Shown here in pieces: positions 10,638 through 23,843 of a stretch of 64,000 nucleotides of DNA (positions are counted from its first letter, which is position 1; every line of letters begins with the position of its first letter). Under the pieces are notes generated by a model. The model worked only from the letters and a program-made list of their open reading frames with translations, did not search any database and was not told the DNA's origin. The stretch is from assembly GCF_002575655.3 (NCBI RefSeq), contig NC_053035.3, positions 93,273,322 through 93,337,321 on the forward strand, given 5' to 3'. The stretch is from Aegilops tauschii subsp. strangulata (lineage: Eukaryota; Streptophyta; Magnoliopsida; Poales; Poaceae). The position numbers and the translations under genes were made by a program.

Positions 10638-13600
10638 AGTTGGTATCAGAGCCGACTGCCTGTAGGAATCCCCCTTCCAAACTCCTTGGCCGAAGTCGAG
10701 TCTAGACATTGCTAAACTTTTACTAACATGGTTGTGTGCCTTACGGGCCCACGTCGCCATTGGGTGGCATTAGGATCTTTTATTCCTCGTCTATACTCTG
10801 GGACTCTAAGCTCTCTTCTATTCGGGTTAAATGATTTTGCTAAAAACAAAACTAACTTTAGGTTCTCAAAAATACTATCTCCCGGAGAGAGCCCCACACT
10901 TCAGATGATCGTCTGCTTCACGTGAAGACCCTGAAGATACTCTCCGCTGTTAACCCGAGAACTTGTGTTCATCGCGTTTGCAATTCCCCTTCCACCGTCA
11001 ACCCTTATGGATAACTACATGCAGTTGTCATTCTTACCATTCATCCCCAATTGTTCTTGTTATTACAAGATACCCTGAAATACTTCGGATATTCCGAGAA
11101 TCCTTTGGGTCTGCTGCCTTGCAGCTTCTTTTCCTCATGAATACATGTATGAATAATTCCTCACACTTACCGGGGGTTCGTCCATCCCTAGTTGTTCAGG
11201 TGTTTCGCAAAATTCTTTGAAATGCCATTCGATCTTCCAAAATCCTCAGTAGCCTATTGCTCTTGATCCTCTTTACCTGCTTGCATAATGGTTACTTCCA
11301 TATGTCTAGCAATATTCATTAAAATACTTTGTGATCGACATTCTGATCATGCTGGATCAACATGTGTGTGAATGCACACAATCATCAGTTATTCCCTGAA
11401 AATTATCCTTCCGGCTCGAACGTCATTTTGAACATGAGCTGGTTGTCTACCAATCAAATCGCCGCCGTTTGTGCCTCTAAGTCTATTCAACTTACTTGTC
11501 TTTTGATCAGAGCATCTGCTTTTGATCCCCCAATTTGGAAATCATAATTCCTTGCATTTAAGGTCTCGAATTATCCAGATTTTTCTATAATCCGATGCCT
11601 TCGCATCATTTCTTCTTCTGGCTGAACATATATACTCAAATCAGTTTCTTTGCGGTCCGCCAGATCCTTTGGTGGATTATTATCCGACCATTCCTGCATA
11701 TTCTCAAAACCTTGAGTTCTTCCCCTGATACACAATGCCTTTGGTAAATTGTATCCTCTGTTTTCTCAACCATGCTCTGTTTTTGAGCTGGTGGTATTTA
11801 CTATTGAAGCTTGTGGTATATGTTTCCACGCCTGACGGGTTGAACCTATGCCTTCCTTAATATGTGTGAACTCGGAAGTTTTCACGAGTCATACTCATCT
11901 GGTATTTCACCAGGTAAAACTTTCAACACTAATGCCTTTATCAAGGCGAGAAGTGAATGGAAGGTTATACATTGAAGAAGTGGGAGTCGACCTTGAACCT
12001 TGCATTCATGCACATGGACACGATGTATAACTTATCATGGAAGCTGCTCGTAAAAATAATTACCCTCCTTGTTATAAGTTCATCTTGTATCCGTGGTTTG
12101 ATCATTATGATCGTGGTTTCCGACCATGTTCTCCTTTAAATACCATTTCTTGGACAAGTTAAATCACTTGTCTTCTGCAGATCAATACGCCTGCCCAACC
12201 TCTATTATGATCTACCTTTGAGTATTACCCCTGGTATCTCGAGGATATCTTACCATTGCACTACATCTTATAAACTTTGATGAAGTACTACCTTACCTTG
12301 TCTTTGTCACTTCATGGGTTCTGGGTTGTTTGTCAACCGAGAACACCGAATAGTGAATCGAGTCCGCACTCCAATTCAATAACTCTAAGTAATTTTCGTT
12401 GCTGACGAGTTTAATAATCATTTAAGTCATTCCTAGCTTGATCAGCTATATCATTAGCGTGCTAAATTTTAACTGTGCTACCTGGTCCTTAACCCCGGAG
12501 CACAACTTTCGATGATGAGCTAAGCTTACGCCAATCTTCCTCTCATACCATTTCACCTTGAACAACAAGCTTGATTTCAAGTTTGTGTCGTACCCATGGT
12601 TCCAATAACCTTTCGCTTCATCATTCCTTTGACTTGATGTCATCACCGATCAATTACATCTTCATGAAATCTCTTGACAAAGGTTTCGTGATCATCATCA
12701 ATATTCCGAGCTCTTCCAAGATATCTATTGAATTATTCATGGGAAATACCATCCTTGTCCCTTGGTAAATTGTGTTGTCATCGACTACTTCCTTGCCTTC
12801 TTTCCAACACAAACTTGTTTGTGTTGTGGCTGTACCTTGAGTTCCTGGCTATACAACTTGTCTTATGTTCTACCTTGAAGTATTAATGTCCTTGATGACA
12901 AGGATGTTGTGAGGATTGCTCCACCTCTTAAGAATTCTTGGTATAATGATACTTCTCACCATCACCGTTATTTCTTGGTCCTCGTGTTGATTCCAACCGG
13001 GGTACCAACAAGTGAACGGTGCTGTTTGGATTCTGCCCTTCTAGCAACCCTATTGCTTTGAAGTTAATGGTCGGTAGTTCATTCTTAGACTATTGGATAA
13101 CGAATCACCATTCTAACATTGATCGTGCTACCTAAGCCCATATGTCAGGTGCACCTTTCAACCAACGTTTAATTGTGTATGTTTTCCTCGAGCATACATA
13201 ATTATATCATCTGATCTGACAATTGACATCTCCTTGTTCACATAATTGTGGAAACCCATCTTTTTGGAAATCTCAATGAATTGTCGCAGAGTCCATCAGT
13301 CACCTCCTCACCCTCTCCTTGATTTAATGATGAACTCTTGTTTCGGAACTCGCTTCCATAGTTCATTTCCCGAGAATCTGACAATGCCATCTCGTCAATT
13401 TGTGTTGCACCTTTCCTTCTCAAGCATCCCGAGTCTGAGGTATCCTGACACCAATCAGATCTGAATCTCGGTCAGATATGATGGTTGGAACATATTTTCA
13501 AGGGTTATAACATTGGTCTTTACATGACCGGGGGTAAGGTGATGTCATGCCTAGCACACCTGGCCGGAGCACCTAGTGTTATAGTTTTCCTTTTCTGCAA

Positions 13601-14859
13601 GGTTATCCATTCTTTCATGAGGAAATTGTAAGACTTATTCTACAAGTTGTTCCTGATGGATCCTTCGTGTATCCAGAGTCTGACCTTTGCTTGAAGACCA
13701 TGCCAATGCTATCTCGAAGCATGTCTGTGGTACTCCGATTTTTTTTACAAGAACATTTGAAGCACAATGCTAATTTTTCTTTATCAATTATCCAACCACC
13801 GTTGTATGGGTAATGTCATGAAGTTTCTCTCCCCTTACCTAAAGGGTTTTCTACTTTCTGTCCTATCATGGATATCATGCTCTGCTTATCCTTGGGAAGG
13901 ATATACCCCTGAAATATGTGTTTAAACACATTTTCCTTTCCATTGTTCTGTTTAATCTGATAACCATATTTTCCTTTCCGTTGTTTGGTTTAACCTTTCT
14001 TGTGATCTATATGATCTAAGAAGTAATAATTCACTGCTTATGTAAACACCTCAGTGTACAACTCTGTCAGTAAGACCGTGTTACTATTGTTGATGACATT
14101 CTGGTAGCCACCGATGGACGAGAACTTTGCCTATTGGCCCGCCTCGTTCAACGAGCAGGAAAATGGTTCTCTTCGTCCCTCGCCCTTGGTACCGACATTG
14201 TTGCCGACATAACTAATAGGCTACCCCCTGACATGTCTTGCTATCATGACCGTGCAAGATGTCAACGCCCTTCCTACTTTTAACCACATGGTGGGCCCAT
14301 AACCCACAGTTCCACAGGATCAAAACCTGACTCTCCTGTACACCCCCTGTTCCTAAAGTTATTCCTCGCGTGTGGCCTCGTATGTAATTCACAGACCACC
14401 GTCCTAGTGATCTATTCTGGTAACAGACGCAATACTCAATCTCGTTGCTCTGGACCCCTTTCACCTGTTGTTTCAGACATCGAACGATTGCCTATCCGTT
14501 TGAAACTTCCCATGGTACCTTCTTACTTTGCTCTCGATAACTTCTTCAGTTTCAAATCGAGAGATACGTATGCTTCTTCCCCTGAGTTAACCGTCCGATG
14601 CTCAATTTTGTTAGAATCCGTCCTTATAGAGTTTTCCCCCTCTTATCCTTTTGTAAGTCCGGTGAAGGTCCTGAAGGAAGGACGGCAACTTCATCATGAT
14701 GACCTGAAGCAGAGAAATGAAGACATCAACGTAATGGATCGACCTCTTCGAGAAGAGCAACCAAGACTGAGAAGATTCGTTAGAATTTCGAAACCACATC
14801 TTCCCCCCTACTTCACCTCTTAAAATCTCGGGACGAGATTTCTTGTAGTGGAGGACAAT
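10638..14859 (+). other. Internal domain of the LARD-like element, no recognisable genes
   Basis: Starts AGTTGGTATCAGAGCCGACT (PBS) and ends just after GGGACGAGATTTCTTGTAGTGG with the short purine-rich stretch GTGGAGGACA before the 3' LTR. Between them is about 4.2 kb without domain-level homology that I can see. The longest plus-strand ORF (14407-14823, 138 codons, ending RISKPHLPPYFTS) lies directly before the polypurine stretch and may be a relic of a pol C-terminus, but no motif supports that. Confidence 0.75.
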
Positions 14860-17800
14860 TGTGACGTCCGGTTAATTAAGCTACAGTAACCCTCTACTAA
14901 TGATGCCACGTCACCTCTGTTATTGTTGCTAATCCCTCGTTAGTTCAAAAACCGATTCAAAATTCAAATTCCAAATATGGCATACAACAAAAGTTTTCAA
15001 ACAATAAAACAAAAATGTTCGGTTTGTGCCAAATAATTCATAAGTAATATTGGTGGATAAACCAAGTCTTTATAAAAAGTTTAAATGCACTTAACTAAAT
15101 AAAATAGTAGCAAAATAGTTATTTGAATGCTTTTCAATTAATAAACAAATGTTAAACTAGTTTATGTAGTCACCAAACTTTTTTAAGGCCGTGGGTTATT
15201 CAGAGACATTAATTTAGGAGCTATTGTCATATTTTACAAAACTAAAGAAATTAAAAGTAAACTAAAACAGAAAAAGAAAAATAAATAAAAGAAAATACAA
15301 AAGAGAAACAGAAAATAAAATAAAAAGAGAACCCCACCACTGGGCCAGTCGGCCCAGCTGCTAGCCAAACCGGACCAGGCCGCCCCCCACTCCCCTTATC
15401 CCCCTCACACCCCCGAAACCCTAACTACCGCACCCCCTCCCCCCACGATTCCTCCCCTCGCCTCTGCCCCTGCCGCAGATTCAGATCGGGGCGCGTCCCT
15501 GGCGCCACCACGCCGTCGTCCCGAACCCCGCCGTCGTAGTTCGCCGGACTACCTCGTCCCCGTCGCCCCGACCTCATCTCCTCCCCGACCAGTGACCTCG
15601 CGCCGTCGCCGTTCGCCATCACTGCCGCCTGAAGACCCTCCGTCGCCGGAGCACCACCACCACCCGGACCTCGTCGCCTCCTCCCCTGCGTCGTCGTCGT
15701 CCCCGACATCCTCCCCGCACCCCACTGCCTTGACCCTACGCTCCCGCGGTGAGGCCTTGTCCTCCCCTGTCCCCGCGCCGTCCGCGCCTCCCTTGATGCG
15801 CCACCGCGCGCATGCGCACCATCGTGTCGGCCACGCCGTCGCCCCCCTTGCCGCTCCTGACCGTGCCCCGCCGCGAGCTGTAGCAGCTGCTGCTGTGCTG
15901 CGGCGCTGCCGCCGCACCATCCACGGCCTCCTGCCGCCCGCTTCCCCTCACGGTTGCCCGCGGTACCCGTCGGCCTCGTCCTACTCGGGCGGGCTACGGC
16001 CGCTCCCCGTGGGCTCCCACCAGTTAGCACCGCACCCGTTAAGGCCCCTGTGCCTATGGCAAACGGGGCCCACCCCCAGAACGTTTGTTAAAAAAAGAAT
16101 TAACTAAAATTAAAATTAAATAAATAAAAGTAATTAAAATATTAACTAACTAATTAATTAAAGAATTAGTTAACTTAATTAATCCTAATTAGATTAATCT
16201 AATTAACTAGTTAGTTTAATTAAACAGTAGTTAGATTAGCTAAATCCTAATTAAACTAAACAGAGTATGACAGGTGGGTCCCACATGTCAGTTTGACCCA
16301 GTCAACGCCTTGTTGACTGCTGACGTCAGCACACACTATTCTGGATAATGTTGATTCAAAAAATTAAATAAATCCTAAAAATGATTTTAATCTTTAGAAA
16401 TTAATATAAAATAATCTGTAGCTCAGATGAAAATACTTTGTACATGAAAGTTGCTCAGAACGACGAGACGAATCCGGATACGCAGCCCGTTCGTCCGTCA
16501 CACATCCCTAGCATAGCAAACTCGCAACTTTTCCCCTCCGATTCATCTGTCCGAAAACGCGAAACACCGGGGATATTTTCCCGGATGTTTCCCCCTTCGC
16601 CGGTATCACCTTCCACCGCGTTAGGGCATACCTAGCACCGCGTATTGCCATGTTATGTTTTGTGATGCTTTGTTTGCTCCGTATTTACTGTGTCTTCCCC
16701 CTCTTCTTCTCCGGTAGACCCCGAGACCGGCGCTGATGCCATTGAGTACGACTACGTCACCGACGACCCTTCTTCCTGTACAACAGAGCTTCCAGGCAAG
16801 CCCCCTGATCACCAGATATCGCCTATTCTTCTCTATACTGCTTGCATTAAAAGAGTGTAGCATGTTACTGCTTTCGGTTAATCCTATTCTGCTACATAGG
16901 CTGTCATTGTTGCTACAGTTGTTACCCTTACCTGCTATCCTATTGCTTAGTATAGGATGCTAGTGTTCCATCAGTGGCCCTACACTGTTGTCCGCCTGCC
17001 ATGCTATACTACTGGGCCGCGATCACTTCGGGAGGTGATCACGGGTATATACTATATACTTTATATACGTGACACATGTGGTGACTAAAGTCGGGTCAGC
17101 TCGTTGAGTACCCGCAAGTGATTCTGATGAGGGGGCTGAAAGGATAGGTGGCTCCATCCCGGTAGAGGTGGGCCTGGGTTCCTGACGGCCCCCGACTGTT
17201 ACTTTGTGGCGGAGCGACAGGGCAGGTTGAGACCGCCTAGGAGAGAGGTGGGCCTGGCCCTGGTCGGCGTCCGCGGATACTTAAAAATAACACGCTTAAC
17301 GAGTTCTTGGTATTTGATCTGAGTCTGGCCATTTGGTCTATACGCACTAACCAACTACGTGGGAAAGTTATGGGCACTCGACGTCGTGGTATCAGCCGAA
17401 GCCTTCGTGACGTCAGCGACTGAGCGGCGCGCGCCGGATTGGAACGTAAGCCTGCTCTTGTATTAAGGGGGCTAGTTATGCTTCCGGCCGCGTACGCAAC
17501 GTGTAGGTGTGCAATGGGCGATGGGCCCAGACCCCTGCGCCATAGACCGGCGTGCTGACCTCTCCGTTGTGCCTAGGTAGGGCTGCGACGTCTTGATCTT
17601 CTGAGGCCGGGCATGACCCAGGAAAGTGTGTCCGGCCAAAGGGGATCGAGCGTGTTGGGTTATGTGGTGCACCCCTGCAGGGAAGTTTATCTATTCGAAT
17701 AGCCGTGTCCCTCGGTAAAAGGACGACCCGGAGTTGTACCTTGACCTTATGACAACTAGAACCGGATACTTAATAAAACACACCCTTCCAAGTGCCAGAT

Positions 17801-18524
17801 ATAACCCGGTGATCGCTCTCTAACAGGGCGACGAGGAGGGGATCGCCGGGTAGGATTATGCTATGCGATGCTACTTGGTGAATTTACCATCTACTCTCTT
17901 CTACATGCTGCAAGATGGAGGAGGCTAGAAGCGTAGTCTTCGACATGATTAGCTATCCCCCTCTTATTCTGGCATTCTGCAGTTCAGTCTACCGATATGG
18001 CCCTTTACACATATACCCATGCATATGTAGTGTAGCTCCTTGCTTGCGAGTACTTTGGATGAGTACTCATGGTTGCTTTTCTCCCTCTTTTCCCCCTTTC
18101 CTTTCTACCTGGTTGTCGCAACCAGATGCTGGAGCCCAGGAGCCAGACGCCACCGTCGACGACGACTCCTACTACACTGGAGGAGCCTACTACTACGTGC
18201 AGCCCGCTGACGACGACCAGGAGTAGTTAGGAGGATCCCAGGCAGGAGGCCTGCGCCTCTTTCGATCTGTATCTCAGTTTGTGCTAGCCTTCTTAAGGCA
18301 AACTTGTTTAACTTATGTCTGTACTCAGATATTGTTGCTTCCGCTGACTCGTCTATGATCGAGCACTTGTATTCGAGCCCTCGAGGCCCCTGGCTTGTAT
18401 TATGATGCTTGTATGACTTATTTATGTTTTACAGTTGTGTTGTGATATCTTCCCGTGAGTCCCTGATCTTGATCGTGCACGTTTGCGTGCATGATTAGTG
18501 TACGATTGAATCGGGGGCGTCACA
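14860..18524 (+). repeat. 3' LTR of the LARD-like element
   Basis: Same termini and order as the 5' LTR. It differs by a 128-bp deletion (joining the equivalents of 7884 and 8013 at GCCGCC/GCACC), a small deletion after CTGACGTCA, a 7-bp deletion near CGCCATAGACCGG, and an extra CTCTTTTCCC-type insertion around 18083-18092. The rest is collinear. Confidence 0.88.
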
Positions 18525-18529
18525 GTCAT

Positions 18530-19066
18530 GAACTTAATACCACAGATGCATGCTGGATAGCAGTTGATTGGTGGAGTGACAGTAGTAGATGTAGGCAAGA
18601 GTCAGTCTACTTGTCACGTATGTGATGCCTATATATGTGATCGTTGACATGAATAACATCATAACTATGCACTTTCTATCCATTTCCCAACAATAATTTG
18701 TTTACCCACTGTAGGCTATGCGTTCGAGAGAGAAGCCTCTAGTGAAAACTATGGCCCCGGGTCTACTTTTATCATATTATAAAATCCAAAAATACCTTGC
18801 TGCAATTATTTCCTTTTACTTTATTTTGCAATTTATCTATCTATGTATACAAGATTTAATTCTTGCAAGTAACAAGTCCAAGGGGATTGACAACCCTCTT
18901 GCCCGTGTTGGGTGCAAGTATTTACTTTTGTGTGTTTAGGTGTTGTTCACGAGGCTTTGCGTGATTCTCCTATTGGTTCGATAAACCTTGGTTCTCACCG
19001 AGGGAAATACTTATCTCTACTATACTGCATCTCCCCTCCTCTTAGGGGAAAATCACAGCGCATCTC
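18530..19066 (+). mobile_element. Element A, 5' LTR, second part
   Basis: Continues the interrupted LTR from GAACTTAATAC, matching element C at 47720-48320 (GATGCATGCTGGATAG, AATTTGTTTACCCAC, TTGGTTCGATAA in both). The LTR end is taken at CATCTCA near 19066 by analogy with element C; the exact base is uncertain. The two parts sum to about 1.55 kb, in line with the 1.59-kb LTRs of element C. Confidence 0.7.
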
Positions 19067-19308
19067 ACAAGTAGCAGGAAGAATTTCTGGCGCCATTGTC
19101 GGGGAGACATCATTAAGTCCTATCAAGTACCTTCACTCAAACTATCAATTACTTGCTCCAGTTTTTATTTGCCTCTCTTTTTCATCTCCCTCCACTCCTC
19201 AACAAATCGAAAAACACAATTTTTTTTATTTCGCTTGTGTGCTATCTTTGCTTGTGTTGCCATGTGCCTTCTATTTGCTTGCATCTTCGCTTGCTAAAAT
19301 CATTGATA

Positions 19309-20072
19309 TGGATCCTCATCTACTTGCTAATCTTTTCAAAAAAATCCAATTATGATGAACCAATTGCTAGTGAGTTGAGTGCACTGGATTACCTTATGAA
19401 GTTTTGCTTGAAAATTATAAATCTGGAAATTGTGATGAAGTGTTAAAAGAAGAAATTTATAAAGTGATTCATGCTAGCCCCTTGAATGAAAAGTATGGTT
19501 GCAATGATGTTATTATAAATTCTATTAATGTCAATTGTGTTAATGATATGCAAAATTACAAGCTTGGGGATTATGATTTTGTTATGTCCACTACTCACTC
19601 TAATAATCATGATTGGGGTGATGCTTCTTATGATCTTAAAAATTTATTTAAGCCTCAAGATGAATATGATATTGATAATAATGTTTGCAGTAATATTGAA
19701 AGTGGGTTTGGAAGAGTGTCAACTTTAGGTAAAAAGAATCCCACATATTCGGAGAGTGTTCAGTCTTATGAATTTTTTGATAAAGTGGGATTATAAAAGC
19801 TATGATATAAAATATTCTCTTTGTGATCCACATGTAACTATTATGAGAGAGGCAAATATGGTTATAGAGATCTTCATGTCACTAAATTACCTCTCGTTGT
19901 CTTGAAATCACTAATGCTTCATTCTTCTTATTTGCATATGCTAGATATTGCTTGTCTTGATAATTTGTTTTTCTATAAAATGCCTATGCATAGGAAGTAT
20001 GTTAGACTTAAATGTGTTTTTCACATGTTTTATGATGCTCTCTGTGTGCTTCAATTCTTGTCTTTCATGTGA
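19309..20072 (+). pseudogene. Broken acidic ORF of element A, homologue of the element B ORF
   Basis: Reading fragments across this stretch match the element B ORF: NDMQNYKLGDYD here against NDMQSHKLGDAM in B, and a shared C-terminus MHRKxVRLKC...DAL...LQFLSFM just before the stop at 20070-20072. Several frameshifts and stops break the frame (for example a stop after KKIQL near 19353 and after DKVGL at 19796), so no full-length product is possible. The function of this Asp/Asn/Tyr-rich protein is unknown; no gag, protease or polymerase motif is visible. Confidence 0.6.
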
Positions 20073-20733
20073 GTATCATTGAAATCTCAAGCCTATCTTA
20101 ATGGTTATAAAGAAAGAGCTTGTTGGGAGGCAACCCCAATAGTTATCTTAAAATTTTGCTTTTAATTTCTGTTTTGGTGTGTTGACACAATTATTGCTAC
20201 TGTTATGATTGTGTTTTTATGTTTTAATTAGTGTCTGTGCCAAGTAAAGCCTTTGGGATGATTTGGGTGATAATTGACTTGATTCTATGGGAAAAAAGTA
20301 AACTTTTCCTCTCATTCCAGGAATTTTTAATATCCATAGGAACATGTTTTTGATCTGAATTTTTTACACATGATTGATATACGAATTCCCACATTGTCCT
20401 TTTTTTAGAATTTTTGGAGTTACATAAGTATGGTTTTTGTTCAAATCATTATAGATGGTTCTCTTTTAGACATAATATGTTTTCTATTGCATAGTTCGCT
20501 TGCTTTGATGATGCTATGGATTATATCTGGGGGTATAAGTCATGAAGAAGTTAGAATACAATAGCTATTATGCGAGAATAAAATTTAAATGGGTTCATAA
20601 CCGTACCTAAAGTTTTTGATTTATTTATTATACTAACGGATCTCACGAGGTTTCTGTTGAGTTTTTTGTGCTGCAGTTTTCAAGTTTTGGGTGAGATCAC
20701 GATGGATGAAGGAATAAGGAGCGGCAAGACCCT

Positions 20734-20812
20734 AAGCTTGGGGATGCCCAAAGCACCCCAAGGTAATATTCAAGGAAGACCCAAGCGTCTAGCTTGGCGA
20801 TGCCATCCCCTG
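20734..20812 (+). repeat. Paired AAGCTTGGGGATGCC hairpin motifs, element A
   Basis: The first motif at 20734 is followed by a G/C-complementary stretch (GGGGATGCCC against GCACCCC). The second, at about 20790, is decayed (AGCTTGGCGATGCCATCCCC). The spacing is 56 bp, as in elements B and C. The upstream phrase TTCAAGTTTTGGGT is also conserved in all three elements. Confidence 0.6.
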
Positions 20813-21661
20813 TTTCGTCTACAATCTATCGGTATGACTTGGAGCTACATTTTTATTCATCACACGATATGAGTTTTACTTGCAAAGTCTTGTAATATAG
20901 TATTTGTTGTTTTTTTTTATTTTTTATTTTGCCAGAATCATTGTTTGCTCGACACACCTTTTGAGAGAGACACCCATTTATTCGTGATTTGTTAGAATAC
21001 TCTATGTGCTTCACTTATATCTTTTGAGCTAGGCAGTTGCTCTAGTGCCTCACTTATATCTTTTAGAGCACGACGGTGGTTATATTTTGTAGAAATAGTT
21101 TCACTCTCATGCTTCACTTAAATCTTTTCAAGATTCTAAAAATAGTAATGGCAATTTGCACGAGTTATAAGACTAGTCCATAAAGGATAAGTATTCAAGA
21201 GGGATATAATAAAAACTTTCTGGATCACTGAATATGATATGTTTGATTCCCTGCAATAGTTTTGCGATATTAAGATGGTAATATGTGGGGGTACTAGTGG
21301 ATGGTTGTGGTTTAGTAAAAATATCGACGTTAAAGTTTGTGATTTCCGAAGCATGCACGCATAGCCTGTAGTTTTGCGATGAAGTTGGAGCATGATTTAT
21401 TATTGAGTGTCTAACTTATGACTAGTGGTCGGGGACGAGCGATGGTCTTTTCCTCCCAATCTATCCCCATAGGGGCATCCGAGTAGTGCTTTGCTTCGAG
21501 GGCTAATGAACTTTATGCTAGGAATACTAAGCATGATTGCCTATATGATTTTGCAGGGATAGCGTTCTTTAGCATTCTTTATTTTGAAGGGCATGATTGT
21601 TTGTTAGTATGCCTGAGTATTGATGTATTTATATCAAATGATATACTATTGCCTTGAGTCA

Positions 21662-22338
21662 TGATAACCCACAAGTATAGGGGATCGCAGCAGTTTTCGA
21701 GGGTAGAGTATTCAACCCAAATTTATAGATTCGACACAAGGGGAGCCAAAGAATATTTGCAAGTATTAGCAGCTGAGTTGTCAATTCAACCACACTCTGG
21801 AGATTAATTATCCGCAACAAAGTGATCAGTAGCACAATAATATGATAGTTTTGATAGCAGCGGTAACAGTAACGGTATCAGTAATAGTGATAGCAATAGT
21901 TTCATAGCAAGTGCAAGAGTAGCAATAACAATAGTAACTTCGCAAGAGCAATATGTGAAAAACTCGTAGGCATTGGATCGGTGAATTCGTTGGATGATAT
22001 TCATCATATAATAGTCATAACCTAGGGCGATACAAAACTAGCTCCAGTTCATAAATATAATGTAGGCATGTATTCCGTAAATAGTCATACATGCTTATGA
22101 AAAGAACTTGCATGAGATCTTTTGTCCTACCCTCCCATGGCAGTGGGGTCCATAAGGAAACTAAGGGATATTAAGGCCTCCTTTTAATAGAGAGCCGGAA
22201 CAAAGCATTAACACATAGTGAATACATGTACTCCTCAAACTACGGTCATCACCAGAAAGTATTCTGACTATTGTCACTCTGGGGTTTGTGGATCATAACA
22301 CGTAGCTGGTGCATATAACTTGCAAGATCAGATCTAGA
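21662..22338. mobile_element. Truncated LTR of another retrotransposon
   Basis: Begins TGATAACCCACAAGTATAGG and continues with phrases common in Triticeae LTRs (GGGGAGCCAAAGAATATT, AACTTGCATGAGATCTTTTG, CCTCCTTTTAATAGAG). The start abuts element A with a possible 5-bp target AGTCA (21657-21661). No PBS or coding region is attached, and the right side is cut by the CACTA terminus at 22339. It may be one end of an LTR in reverse orientation; the rest was not found. Confidence 0.55.
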
Positions 22339-22759
22339 CACTCCAAAAAAATACACTTCCGTGATGATATGTGTTTGTCACAGTAGGTCATGTTTTCTGT
22401 CATAGTACATCCATGACGATTTTGTGACAGAATCAAGATAGTCATACCTGTGCTGTCGTAGAAGTGTTCCATGACATTACCAAAATTATCATCACGGGAG
22501 TGTCCACTTCCATGACGATAAATGCTGCGTCATGGAAGTGCTTTCGTCAAGGGTGACCGACACGTGACATCCACCGTAACGGGTCACCGTTAAGCTATCG
22601 GGTCCGGTTTTGGATCCGATAACCCGCTAACAGCCATGACCAATGCCGATTTTCCACGTGTAAAATTCTCATTGGCCGGCGGAACCACGTGTCAGCTCCG
22701 CGTTGGCACAGGTGTCACTCATCCAATGGGCGAGATGCGCCTATGATATGTTGAAACGT

Positions 22760-23720
22760 GGACCGGCCCAAAAGTGGCCCATAAAGATTAAATGGGCCGG
22801 CCCAACTAAAGGCCCACAAGATTTTGCGGACCATAATGGGCTGGCCCAGCTAAAGGCCCACAAGATTTTGCAGACCATAATGGGCCCGCCTAGCTAAAGG
22901 CCCAACATTATCAGTTAAGGCTCGTACGACTAGTGTCAAATCGGCCCGTCAACGGCCCGTCCTAAACTTGTCATCATCGCGGCCCATGGTCAGTTCTGGC
23001 CCGTTAACAGTCCGCTAAGTATTTGGGCTGAATTACGACCTGGTGTGTTTCCGGCCTATTAAAGGTCCTACTTCATTTGGGCCCATTTATAGGCCATTGA
23101 AACTTTCAGCCCATAAATGACCGTGAAGGATTTGGGTCATATTCGGCCTGCTAGAGGCCCACTATAGATTTGGGCCACTTTCAGCCTGTTGTGATTTTCG
23201 GCCTGTTAACGTCGGACGAAATCCATGGGCCATATGTGGCCCAATGTCACATCGGGCCTATTAATGACCCATATAAAACTGACACTAATCAAGCCCGGCC
23301 CAACTTCCGGCCTGTTAAAGGCCCGTGTAGTAGGTCGGCGCATTTACGGCTCATCTGAATTTTGTCCTGTGAACGATCCGCATTGTAAATGGGCCATCAT
23401 TTCGGCCTACTAATGACCAGTGGGTTATTTGGCACAATCAGGGCCCAATCTCACTTTCGGCCTATTAAAGGCCCATGTTTTTATGGGCTCGAGATATTTA
23501 CACCTGTAAACGGCCTATTGTTACTGAGGGCCCAAATTATGTTTAGGCCTGTTAAAGGCCCACTATGGGCATAGGTCTACCAGAAAAATATGAAAGCTTA
23601 TGCTGATTTAGGCCCAGATATTTTTAGTGGGCTACATGCAAATTACGGCCCGTAATCGTTTTTAGCCCAATTGGAATGGGCCCAATGAATGTTGGCATGT
23701 TGGGCTCCTACGAAGTTTTC
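22760..23720. repeat. Subterminal repeat array of CACTA 1
   Basis: A dense series of degenerate GGCCTGTTAAAGGCCCA-like motifs in both orientations. It includes a clean tandem triplication of a 44-bp unit starting at 22793, 22837 and 22881. Arrays like this lie next to the ends of CACTA elements and are the known binding sites of TNPA-type proteins in maize En/Spm; the same role here is inference. Confidence 0.7.
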
Positions 23721-23843
23721 GGTCGAATACATTACTAAGATAAACCTACACTATACAAAAATAGCATCGTAATTACTACAGCCTTTGGCAGCATCATAAA
23801 TGTTGTATCACAACAAAATAAATTCCAACCATACAACAAAAGG

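Larger units (their letters stand above)
6823..18524 (+). mobile_element. Complete large-LTR, non-coding retrotransposon (LARD-like)
   Basis: An 11,702-bp insertion bounded by TGTGACGTCCGG...GGGGGCGTCACA and flanked by the perfect TSD GTCAT (6818-6822 and 18525-18529). The 5' LTR is 6823-10637 (3,815 bp), the internal region 10638-14859 (4,222 bp) and the 3' LTR 14860-18524 (3,665 bp). The PBS TGGTATCAGAGC just inside the 5' LTR fits initiator-Met tRNA. No gag, protease, reverse transcriptase or integrase is visible, so it would depend on another element's proteins. The dimensions fit the LARD class described in barley and wheat. It sits inside the 5' LTR of element A and is therefore younger. 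Confidence 0.9.
19067..21661 (+). mobile_element. Element A internal region, 3' part lost
   Basis: The PBS TGGCGCCATTGTCGGGGA (19088-19105) fits tRNA-Asp, as in Athila-type Gypsy elements. It contains a damaged acidic ORF (19309-20072), the hairpin TTGGGAGGCAACCCCAA (20123-20139), the paired AAGCTTGGGGATGCC motifs (20734 and, decayed, about 20790) and TTCACTTATATCTTTT repeats (from 21010). The sequence follows element C's internal region until 21661 and then stops where another LTR begins. No 3' LTR of A is present, so A is incomplete. Confidence 0.7.

Noticed and set aside
14843..14853. CTTGTAGTGG as a right CACTA terminus
   Set aside because: It lies exactly before the 3' LTR of the LARD-like element and belongs to its polypurine region.
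20657..20872. 71-codon ORF with SLGMPKAPQG over the twin motifs of element A
   Set aside because: The frame is not maintained in elements B and C, where the hairpin motifs are conserved but the peptide is not.
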